Shown piece after piece: positions 11,165 to 24,400 of a DNA stretch of 64,000 nt (positions are counted from its first letter, which is position 1; each line of letters opens with the position of its first letter). The notes under the pieces were generated by a model that worked only from the letters and a program-made list of their open reading frames with translations, ran no database searches and was not told the origin of the DNA. The stretch comes from Oscheius sp. JU75. Lineage: Eukaryota > Nematoda > Chromadorea > Rhabditida > Rhabditidae. Location of the stretch: positions 744,001 to 808,000 of the forward strand of contig JASJZC010000004.1 in NCBI GenBank assembly GCA_037178855.1, written 5' to 3'. The translations under genes were made by a program, and so were the position numbers.

Positions 11165-13116
11165 CTAATCGATATCTATGACTTCCGGCAGATTTCTGCT
11201 GTTATTTCTGGAGAAAAATGTGCTGATGCGGTTGTTCTTCGACGGCGGCGTCTTTCTTTTGGGAGGCGGTGCCAAGGGACGCTTTTTCGTGAGCTTCTTC
11301 TCCTCCCGCTCGAAATTCTCGGCCTCCATCCGGATGTGAGCACGCTTGACTGGCGGAATGTACTGTTCCACGTCTTTCCTTTTACAAGCATCAACCGTCT
11401 CGCGCGGAATCGTGATTCCGTCTCTGACGTTCACTTTTTCCAAGAAATCTGAATGAGACTTACCCCTTATCGAGTACCATAATTGAGGTTTCTGAGGAGT
11501 TATCCTCGACTGGGAGAGCATTCTGGTCGTAGAGGGCGCAGAACTCATCGAGATCACGAATGCGGTTGGTCTTGGACTGGTTCGTCTGGATCGAGTCGTG
11601 ACGTTTGATCTGAAAAGGGTAGAGATTAGAAACTGATATAGTAGGGAGTATCTGAATTGTTTAGCCAGTCTGAACAGCTTGGAAATAATAAGCTCGTTGT
11701 CAGACAGTGATAAGAAACATTTAGATTCGCTTAGGACGAAAGTCTAAACTATTGGTACGGTCGGTCACTAAATTGTTCAAAGCAGAGAGGCCACTACCGT
11801 AACGCTTCTAATTTCTGGGTGCAAGCTGCTTAGCACGCAAACATTGAATACTCAGCCAAGTTTTGGTTAAAAGCCTCTTTATATCTTAAACGTGGGTCCC
11901 GTCACGGGACAAAATAGTTAGTGATCTCTTCCTGAACAAACCATAAGGATTCTGATCACTTCCGATACTTTTGCACACATTTGGTTAGTCCCAAGACAAA
12001 AATATGAGTCTCACCTTCTTGGCCAACGGCTTCCTGACAGCACTCTCGAAGAGATCCATGTTGATGGCAGGGATCGACTCGTCGAATCCCATCGATATTC
12101 TCTTCACAGGACTCCTGTTCAAAAGCGGCATCAGCCTCTGATTGTAAGGCGTGTTCTTGTTGCACGAGGCCCGCGTCTCGACCAGTTCATCGTTGAGCGA
12201 CTTGATGAGGTTCTGCAGCTCGCGCTCCTTCTTCTTCATAGCCTCAATCTCCTTGTCCTTCTCCTTGCCCTTCTCGGCCTCCGCCTTGGCTCGATCTTTG
12301 TACACAATGCATTGTCTGAAGACATTTTTGGAGGGGATGGAGATAAAGAAACAAACTTTTTGAGAAGTTTAATGAATTGCTCCATCTCCACGTTGCCGTC
12401 TTTGACGTACTTTTTGTACGCTTCTGCGGCCTGCTCTTCGCCCTTTGCCTTCACGATCATTTGATAGCTGAATTGACTTTGTTAAAGCAATACAAATCGA
12501 AATATTACAGTTCCGAAGCTTTGACACGATCCTCCAACTCGGACATCCGTTTCTGTTCATTTTGAAGCGCATCGTTCCTCGTCTCGAGTATGCGGATCTT
12601 TTCTCGCAATCGAAGGTTTAGATCGTCGCGCGAGACGATTTGACCTTTGAATTTTTCGGCCTAAAGAAATAAATAGAGTAAAAGTAGTGTTCCACACCTG
12701 CACTTCTAGAACAATCTTCTCATTCTTCGCCTTCTGCATCTCCAACTTGGCCGCATCCTTCTCCGCCGTCAATTTGTTCACCTCAGTCCGCAGCTCGTCA
12801 ACCTAAACCACTTTTTGCTGGGAAGAACAGAAATAGTCACCTTTTCACTGTGCGACGGTTCCTGGTCTCCTAGTATCGAGTCTTCTTCATAATCAAAATA
12901 AAGCTTTGGGATGATGTCTCTGGGCTGACAACTCTTACGGCAATTCGGACATGTCTTTTTAATCTAAAGTTCCATTGCTTGAAGTCTGAGAAGGAAGCCT
13001 ACTCTCAGCCATTCGTTTACGCAGTCAACGTGGAATGTGTGACCGCATTTCAATGCACCAATATTCGATCGAGTGAACGGGTTAGTGCAGATAGGGCAAC
13101 GAGCCCCTTCCGTCAT
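11165..13116 (-). CDS. trul-1: TRAIP-type RING E3 ubiquitin ligase
   Basis: This is a homologue of TRAIP (TRUL-1 in C. elegans), the replisome-linked E3 ligase that ubiquitinates the CMG helicase for unloading in mitosis and at inter-strand crosslinks. Eight exons join in phase: 13116..13003, 12963..12841, 12802..12698, 12660..12509, 12467..12357, 12315..12015, 11609..11464, 11423..11165. The product is 436 aa, against 469 in human. A C3H2C3 RING lies at the N-terminus with C7, C10, C24, H26, H29, C32, C43 and C46. It is followed by IIPKLYFDYEED, which matches the conserved post-RING segment IINKLFFD of TRAIP. Residues about 80-270 are predicted coiled coil, rich in Glu and Lys. Near the C-terminus NRISTFFSRN looks like a PCNA-interaction (PIP-like) motif. 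The last intron is 40 nt. The gene is convergent with channel 1 (85 bp apart) and divergent from the second Utp12 gene. Confidence 0.88.
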
Positions 13117-13609
13117 CTGAAAATGTCTAGTTTTTTATATCTTTCTAGGAAGAAATATCTGTTCAATCAAAGAAGATACAGGGATTGGAAAATAAGGGAG
13201 GCAGGTATCGAAAATTTGCATCTCGCGGTGCCGCATTGAAGCGCGGTTACTTCCAGGTCAGCAGGAAAATTGTTGGGGTTGAAAGAGAAGAAAAGAAAGA
13301 TAAAATTTAAAAAAAAAGCTGTGAAGAAAAACGAATTTCGACGGGGAAAATACAGCGCACCAACTCTTACAGCATGGCGATACGCTACCTTCACCTGTTT
13401 TTTCAAAACACTCTTGCTTTCAGTTTTTGTTTAATTTCACGATTTGCTTGCTTGACGTCAAATTTGACGATGTTTTGCCTGCTAGAGAACCCTAGGAATG
13501 CCATAAGAACATATAAGAACTACTTTAAGCTAAAAACCATTTGTTTCAAATTCTGGGAGCTCTGTTGTATTTTTTGATGGCTGCTTATCTTTAATTTTTT
13601 TTAGTCAAA

Positions 13610-14492
13610 ATGACCCTGAGAGGTGGAAGGGAGAAGAAGGAGAAAGAGCCGGTGACGGGGAGTTCACTCGCAGTGCTTCTCACACAAGGGATTATGGCGA
13701 ACGACTCGGCGAAAGTCGACACTGTTCTCCAAACAGTGGATCTTCTGGTGATAAAGGTAGCTTTTCTCCCATATTCAAACGCCCAGTATTTAGGGTACCC
13801 TCGAGGAAATCAACATCATTCACGTGTTGCCGCTGCTCAAGGCTCTCGAACATCGTCTCAGAACACGGCGTGCCCAGGAGTACGTTGATTTCCCCCTAGT
13901 TATCATCACTTTTTTTCAGTATCCGCTGCTGGATTCGTTGGGTTCAATGCACCTTGACCTTCCATATGTCTTATCTCACGTCGGTTAGTCATTTTTCTTG
14001 CTAAAGTTAGTTCAAATTTGAGCAACGCGACCTGAATAACGCGATTGGCGGCCTGATGGACTGGTTGAAGAGTCGTGCCCTCCATCACCAGAAGCTATTC
14101 GAGCTGCACGGGAAAATAAGCATGCTGTCCGATCAGGTCGAGCGCCGTTTCAACAAGACTTCTGTCACGCGCTCCTTCCAGCCGCTGATTGTCTTCAACA
14201 ATGGTCCGTTAGCGGGTTTTGTGGTATCAGAGTCGCTGTTTTAGACGAAATTGATGATACCGACGTAGATGAACTAGAATCCTTGGGCTCCGAGGGAAGT
14301 GAGGCCAGCAGCAATGAGGACTGGTGGGACGAGGGGGATATCAAGCAGAACGAGGACGAAAATGACGACGAAGAGGAGGAGGAGAGTGATGAAGATGACG
14401 ACGAGGACAAGGAAAATCAGCGTCCGATGGAGAACAAGGAGAGCGAGAACGACGAGGATGATGATGAAGACGAGAGCGACATGGAAGAATAG
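13610..14492 (+). CDS. Stand-alone Utp12-domain protein (WDR43/Utp5 C-terminal type), copy 2
   Basis: This is a paralogue of the protein at 3699, with 241 aa. Five exons join in phase: 13610..13756, 13794..13879, 13920..13983, 14023..14203, 14245..14492. The 86-nt and 64-nt exons have the same sizes and phases as in copy 1. The Utp12 helical domain begins within about 18 residues of the start (SLAVLLTQGIMANDSAKVDT). It continues through INIIHVLPLLKALEHRLRTR and KLFELHGKISMLSDQVERR to the shared PLIVFNN motif. The C-terminus is an Asp/Glu tail longer than in copy 1. There is no WD40 part and the Lys/Ser-rich N-terminal extension of copy 1 is lost. The start sits after a TTTTTTTTAG acceptor-like motif, which suggests trans-splicing. 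Nucleolar ribosome-biogenesis function is inferred from the domain alone. Confidence 0.78.
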
Positions 14493-15171
14493 TTTTGGTT
14501 GTTGGCAAATTTCGTAGTTTTGTTATGGTTAGTAAACGACATATACACAAGGTAGGGGCACAACGACCTCAAATCGCTGACCAAAGAGAACTTATTGAAA
14601 TTTTAACAGAAGAGGGGGTGGGTGGCGACATCTTATAGCCACAGGGAACCAGCCGCATACCAAATGACCCACGTGAGCGCGCACTTTTTGGTTTCTCCTT
14701 CTCGTTGACCATTTTTGAGGCTTGGATATATTTGTTTTCGCCTAGGAGGAGTCGGAGCTTGCATTATCGACCTCACTTGCTGGAAATCAGCACCATTCTG
14801 GTGAGCATTCCTGTTTTCCGAATGGTTTTCGGTGAGAACCGGCGTTTCTGTGATACAAACACATGGAAAGTATTCGATCCAACGCAGACTGTCCTCTTAG
14901 GTTTTTTTTGCCCGCAAAAGTTTCCAAGAAGTCCGCGCAATACCACCCTTTTTAATCAAGACACAGATTCAACTGTTAGACAGCTCTGTGGATGCATGTT
15001 CCAAGCCGCAAACTAGGAAGTCTGATAGCTCTATGTTACAAATTTGATCTAAAACCTCTTCTTTTCTTGGTTTGTTTGCACCGAACTTCTTGTCTCTTTC
15101 TCCAGCGAAAGTTCTCATCTCCGACAAATACAGAGCCCCCTTCTCTTCCCACCGTAATTCGATACGGGCCG
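14493..15171. other. Intergenic gap between Utp12 copy 2 and channel 2
   Basis: No exon was recognised in these 680 bases. The last part, up to 15171, is presumably 5' untranslated region and promoter of the channel gene. The equivalent gap in copy 1 of the module is only about 270 bp. Confidence 0.4.
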
Positions 15172-18100
15172 ATGTATCTTCAAATGCTACTCCGCTTGCT
15201 ACTTCACTCGGCCCTTGGAACCGGTAATTGAACCTTATTTAGCGATAGAATTTTTAAAAATTTTCAGCTGTGGTGGTCACACCGACTTACAAACTGGTAG
15301 ATGAGCTGATGGAAAGACCGTATGACAAGGACACGAGGCCTGTGAGGGATGAAAGCGATGTTCTTGAGGTACGCCTAAATAAAAAAAAGAAAAGTTTTCG
15401 ACCACGGCAGGATTCGAACCTACAATCTTCTGCTCCGTAGGCAGACGCGTTATCCATTGCGCCACGCGGCCATGTTTTCCGCTGCTTTCATTGATTGCAA
15501 GATCGGTTCGACCGAAAGATTGACAGCTCGGTCTTGTGAGATAAGCGAATCAATCTGCTCTGAACTACCTTGGAAACATACAAAAATGGTCTTTTCCAGG
15601 TTGTGGTAGTCCCAAACCTCTTCATCCTGCTCCAAATGGACCAACAGCAAGAAACCATCACGTTTTCCAATGAGTTCTTGATGGTAATCTTGTCAATTTT
15701 TGGACCCAAGACTCTATTTAAGTCTTGGAACGACCCCCAACTAATCTGGAACGGTTCTCTGTACGACTACTCAAAGGAGTGGGTCAAACTTCCCGAGGAA
15801 CACGTCTGGACTCCCGATGTCATATTTGACGGATCGTGAGTCTTTTCCCATGATGAATGCCTAATTGGTGCCAAAAAGAAAAAGGTACTGTAGATGCAAC
15901 TTTCAGAATCAGCATTGACGAGCGGCTGTCCAAGTCGGAGAGAGTGATTGATGTCAAAAATGATGGGACGATGAGAATGTCTAATCCTTCTGTGGTGAGT
16001 CAGAGAGAGAGAAACTCTTAGAGACAGTAACTCTTCAAAACTTTACGCAATTCCATTGACAGAGGCGAGAGGACAGACACTTGGTTTATTGAGAACTTTC
16101 CTCCGTTCCATAGAAGCGTGAGAGCTTACAGTTTTTGCACATAAGCTAGAGGTCATTGGAGACGTCTCATAAACTCTGGACAGATTCCGCAACGGAATTC
16201 AAACAGTAGATGAGCAGAAAGAAGATTCCTAACTTTGTAACAGCGAGTAGGTCGAGTCAAGATATCAAATCAAAGCCGTATTGAACTTTCGCAAGCGAGT
16301 CTGAATGAGACTCAGAAGAAGGTAGAGCTAGCGAGGTGAGACTAGACAAAACTGGCCAAGTCCCATACCTGACTCTCAAAATAACACTCTCTTTTTAGAT
16401 AGAGTACCCTTGCAGTCTCAAAACGGACCAGTTCCCCTACGATGTCCAGGTGTGTAACTTGTCCATGAGTAAGGGATACAGTCACTATCATCTCGAACCC
16501 TTTCCAGGTTCCTGGAATTTTGAGATCAACAAGCTACGAGTCCGAAGTCTTCTCTGCAACATTACAAGCATAGTCGATCAGTTTGACGTGAGTCATTTAT
16601 TCTTCTTGAAGAGTACAAGATTGTAGGGCAACAGTGAATGGGACCTGTTGGGAATAATGGCCATCGATGACAAATCCTCCACTTTCAATGTAGTTTTAAT
16701 TTTTCTGCAACTTGACTATCTAAGAGATTCAGACAGAATACTCTCGAATCATCTACCAGGTTACGTTGAAAAGAAGACCTGTCTATTACGTGCTGGTTAT
16801 CCAGGTAAGAGGAGTTACTGCCACAAGATTTCCCCTCCCTCCCCCCAAAACTTCTCACTCCATTTTTCGGAACTAGATGCCATTTTCTGACTCTGGTTTA
16901 TACCGTAAGTTGTAGGATACCAGCGGACCCTCAGTCTTGACAACATTGACTACAGGCACTTCTCCAATAGCCTAAGTTCCCTAGTTTCCCCAAAAGCTGA
17001 CTTGTCAACTTATTTTTTGACATACCATGATTTTCCAGCTTTTTTCTTGTGGTGACGCACGGACGGGCGGACAGACACCATTGCACTTTAGTAGTAGAGA
17101 GATAATACCGGAAAATCTCTCCTTGAGACTGAAAACATCGTGTAATGTCGTCTAGGACTCCTGGACCTGGTCGGAGCTCATAATTTTCTTTTTTGTTTTT
17201 CTAATAATTTCGAGATTTTTTACCAAAATCGCAGGCATCAAAAAAACTACAGGTCAAAATTTATTTACTTTAAACTTTAATCACAAGATGACTCTATCTC
17301 CATACGTTATTCAACCTTCAGGCACCAACCTTCATCATTGCCACACTGGCCATCTTCGGACTCTTCACCCCTTTCAATCAGCACGGAGAGAGGAGGGAAA
17401 AGGTAAGTATAGGCATAGACAAAAAATATATCAAAGTATTCCAGGCAACTTTGGGTCTGAACATGTTCGTGGCTATCTCCATGATGCTGACGCTTGTCAG
17501 TGACATGATGCCTAAGGCTTCGAAACTTCCTCTTCTTGGTGAGCCAGACTGTTCAAAACTAGTGTTGCCCAGGACAAGAGGCCTGAGGTTACTAGAGTCC
17601 AGTACACAGTCGAGAGACTGCTGCGAACAATGAACCCGATAAACTCTGTGAAGTGGAGCTTTGATAACAGCGTTCGAGTTCCACGTGATCTGTATAGACT
17701 CCCGAATCACTAAGAAAAAAAGCAGAAAACACTCCCTTCCAGGCTCCTACATCGTCTACATAATGATAGTTTGCGCTGTCGGCTGTCTGATCTCGCTGAC
17801 CATTCTCATGCTCCACCATCGCTGCTATACTCGCTGTATCCGACCACCGGAATGGTACCTTTTAGTCCTTTTACCTTATTCAAATCGGCTTATCCAACTT
17901 ATCATGCCTTTCCAGGGTCCACCGCTACATTTTGTTCAACTGTTCGCGACGAAAAACAGAGCCGCTAGACAGTTCGAGAACGGATTCGACGGTCTGCCTG
18001 ACCGAGGCTCCCGGAGATGTCAAATCGTTTGCGGCGATCAAGGATTCCCTCCTCCGGGTGCGTCCGCATTCCTCATTTTTGAGATTTTCGGCCTCGATAA

Positions 18101-18275
18101 GCTTGGGAGAGAGAAGTTTCAGGCGATGGGTAACATCCGTAAGGAGATCGAGGTGGTGCAGAAAAGACAATCCTACAGGAAAACATGGTTTTGCGTCTTT
18201 GATCGCGTCGACTTGGCCCTACTCATTCTGTTTCAGGCAGCGAACATCACCGTCTCCGCAATGTTCATGAGATAA
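15172..18275 (+). CDS. Cys-loop ligand-gated ion channel subunit 2 (cation type)
   Basis: This is a second pentameric receptor subunit (425 aa) and probable duplicate of channel 1. Fourteen exons join in phase: 15172..15223, 15268..15368, 15600..15683, 15723..15835, 15907..15994, 16399..16468, 16508..16587, 16627..16689, 16760..16804, 17322..17402, 17445..17538, 17743..17854, 17916..18057, 18123..18275. The signal peptide is MYLQMLLRLLLHSALGTG. The Cys-loop pair is C151/C165, the same positions as in channel 1, with QFPYD between. TM1 is split across the 45-nt and 81-nt exons. TM2 begins after GERREKATLG; Glu at this site fits cation selectivity. The TM2 exon is 94 nt, exactly as in channel 1. 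TM4 ends in MFMR. The third intron ends in TTTAAG, a weak acceptor. Intron 15369-15599 contains an antisense tRNA-Arg. The ligand is unknown. Confidence 0.83.
15399..15471 (-). tRNA. tRNA-Arg (anticodon ACG)
   Basis: A full cloverleaf forms on the minus strand. The acceptor stem is GGCCGCG with CGTGGTC, including two wobble pairs; the anticodon stem is TCTGC/GCAGA around loop CTACGGA; the T-arm is GTAGG TTCGAAT CCTGC. The length is 73 nt with discriminator G. It lies antisense in the second intron of channel 2. Confidence 0.9.
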
Positions 18276-18773
18276 TGAAGGTCATTGCTTTATCTCAAAC
18301 AATCTGGCATTATGTTCAAATAAATAAAACATTGGGGATGGTAACACAGTCGAACAGGGGGGGAAAAGATGGATAAATATCGTGTTTCGAGGATTTGAAC
18401 AAGGATGGGGGAAGAAAAACACAACGCGAGTGATACGAATATTTAGAAAAGAGAGGGACCCCGGTTACAAATGAAAAGCCAGAGCTCTCCCCCTCAAAAA
18501 AAAGGGAAAGATAGCTTGCAATTTTGCTGGAGAGATTTGGTGAGAAAGAGAAATTAAACCATGTCCAAAAGACGCACAAAAAGGAAGAGAGACAACTATA
18601 AAAATAATGCTGAGTGATAGGAAATTCATATCTCGAAAGAGGAGGAAACACACCGCGAGAGAACGAGAAATAAACATGAGAAAAGAGGCCCCCGGATGTG
18701 TAACCCTCCCAAATCGAAAGACGGATCCCCTATGCACAGATATTTTTGTGTGGGTATGGAAAAGAGAGGAGAA
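18276..18773. other. Convergent 3' region between channel 2 and ARF
   Basis: An AATAAATAAA polyadenylation-type signal lies near 18319-18329 for channel 2. The remainder is purine-rich on the plus strand and is probably 3' untranslated sequence of the two convergent genes. No exon was recognised. Confidence 0.5.
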
Positions 18774-21483
<2,710 letters not shown>

Positions 21484-24400
21484 ATGGTACCGGTGAGCGG
21501 CGTTCCCAGTTCTGCAGCCAATGATTTGGCTCTTCTTCTGCCAAATCCGGTATGTTCAATGTCTGGAACAGATCTAATTGTCATTCTTTTCCAGAATCTA
21601 GCTCTTCTTCAAAATCAATTGGTAAGTCGTACAGTTTCAAAAAAGTATTTTCTCAGGTTGCCCAGTTGCATCCCGCACAACTGGCCGAATTGCAAAGACT
21701 GCTCGCGAATCCGGGTCTTTTAAATGATCAGCTGGAATTGTCGAGGAGGCTACAAGCTGGTGAGATTGGTGAGTTTTCAGAAGAACAGACGAAACTGACC
21801 TCGTACAGGTCAATCTGCCGCCACGTCTACCGGAGCCACTGGTGAATTGACAGTGGATACGAGTCAGGCAGCCTCGGGTCTCCCAAAAGCCTCTCCGGCC
21901 GTTCAGACTCCTCGAGAGGACAATACCGCCGAAACTCAGCGGCTGGTAAGGGCAAAATATGGGCAGTTTTATCCAAGAAGTCTAGGTGGCCCAAAAGACA
22001 GCCATTTCCGAGCAACTGGAAGAGACTGAAAAGGATTTGAGGAGGGTAGATCTCCACACAGAGCATCTTTCCAAAAGAAGACAACATCTGAGGGTGAGTT
22101 ATAGGTCTGGAGGCTATTTTTATACACCTGGGTTCAGCAAATAAAAGACGAAAGTGATGAGCAGGATGAGGAGGTCAAGGAAGAGCAGGAGGATGAGACA
22201 CAGGCAGTTCCCCAGGTACAACAGATCATTGAGGAGAACAAAAAGAGGAAGGCTGCCTTGGAGAATTCCATGCCGAGACATCTTCGAATGCTCGAGGAGT
22301 GCAATGTGAGTGAAGAGTGTAAGAATTTTTGCTTTGCCGCCACATTTGACTCATCGGAAAATACCTTACAGGCCGGAAAATTCTCAAGAAGTGCGCGTAA
22401 TATGCTCAGCAGCAGGGTTGTTTGATTCCCTCCCAGAAATCAGCTCGAAAACATCAGTGCCTCAAAATTGATATAAGCAATACTGTGGTAGCCAGATCGG
22501 ATGCTAACCTGACGAAAAAGTACCAGAAACGAAGCTCTAAACGCGTCCCGCGAGAAAAACTTTACAGTACGCCGCCAGTCAACGCCGTTTCTGAACGAAT
22601 CCTATTTCTTCGTCGTTTCTTTTCTAGCCTTCTTTTTCTCTCTCCAACATGATAAAACGACATTTTGCAGGCTCTCTACATCGAGCCGAGTGATGCGCCA
22701 GGAATAAGAGAACTACGAGCCCGACACGAGATCTTCGTCCCAAAACTACGCGCCTACGTGAAGAAGAGGCATATGGCCGAGAAGGAGAATCAACGACGGT
22801 GGGAGGACGAATACGGACGTCTCTACGCGGATTGGCAGGAGAGAGACACTGCGTTACAGCTCAAACCCGAGAGACTGTTAGTTTTCACGTTTTCCTAGAT
22901 AATGAGAAATCTGTAGAGCAAAAGAAGCCAAATGGCGGCTCGACTTCGAGGCCACATTCAAGGACCTCGCGAAGAATCGCGGGGACAAGGAACGACAGTC
23001 TAGGATTGAGAATCGCGGCGGCGTCAACGAGTTTATGGCTATCACATCGGATGAAGTTCGTTTCTATTCGAATTTTTGCTGAAAACAGCTTCCAGGTCGA
23101 TCTCGAGAAGAAGATGCGCAACGCGGCTGACGTGCCCCCAATGATGAACTGCCAGCTGGCCCGAAGGACCGATTTCCACTACAAAAACACCAATAATATT
23201 CACAGAGACGTCCTGCAAAGGGAAAAGGCCAGGTTTGACTCCTTTTTTTTGTAGGAACAAAATCCTGGTTTTTAGAATAGAAAAAGTGAAGGTGGACTGG
23301 ACTCCGCAAGACCTGGATATGTTCAAGAATCGTCTCAAGATTGTCGGCAAGAACTTTGCCAACATTGCCATGTTTTTTCCTGAGAAGGTAGGCTGTTTTT
23401 GACTATCAAACTTAAGAAATTAAGACGGTAAAAGACTGCATCCAGTGCTACTATCTGCTGATCAAGAGCTACAATCGCGATTACAAGTCGATCCTGCCGA
23501 GGTCGAAAAAGACTGGGAAGAAGAAGTACCGGCCGCCACAGATGCCGACCCAAGCCGAGCTATCGCGCTATCATCAGAATCCGGACCGCGAGAATCCGAC
23601 CGGAGCGCCGCTCGTTCCCGATGTGCGCTGCTCCAAATGTCAGCAAAAGTGCGATGCGGCGACGAATACTGTCCGAGTGACAAGGGGACTCTCCGACACT
23701 TTTGGTGGGTCTTTGGAACTTGCTTTACTGGTGTTTATGGTCATTCAAGCTTGGCCGAGCATTTTTAACTCATTCTCTTTAATTTCGGCCATCTATTTTT
23801 GCCAGTTAAGAGTTTTTTTTTTCAAAACATGTTGCCAAACAAAATTAAAGTGAGATTTTGTGACTCAATCTGCTGTCTAAAAGTCGATTCCATTGTCTCT
23901 AGAAGACTACTTATTCCTATGCCGCCAAAAATGTAAGCGTTAGGTACATTTGTCAGAAGAATTATTTTTTGCCGACATTTCTGAGGGACGGTGTCAGTCC
24001 CGAAGAACTCGACGCGACTCCCTTTTGCTACCACATTCACCAATTTCCGACTAAGCTGAGTTTTTGTTTGGAGAGTGTTGAAGCTGTAGAATGACTGCCG
24101 GGGACGTGCTTTAGCCAAACCCATATAGCCCTAATGGATAATAGCTCTCTTCCTATTGAAAACCGCTTCATTTACACCTCATTTTTCAGGTAAACCAGAG
24201 AAGAAAGGAGCCGAGATGCACATTTGCGCCAAGTGCTATGAGCAAGAGCAGAAACTCCGTTCCGGACGCTGTCTCGTTAAGGCCTGCTTCGACTCGGCCA
24301 AGAAGCTCAAACCTACTAAGGCTCTCCCAGTCAAATGGAAGCAAATGGACGATCGACAACGGGCTTTCATCCTCCACGATATGGGAATACCACGCGACGT

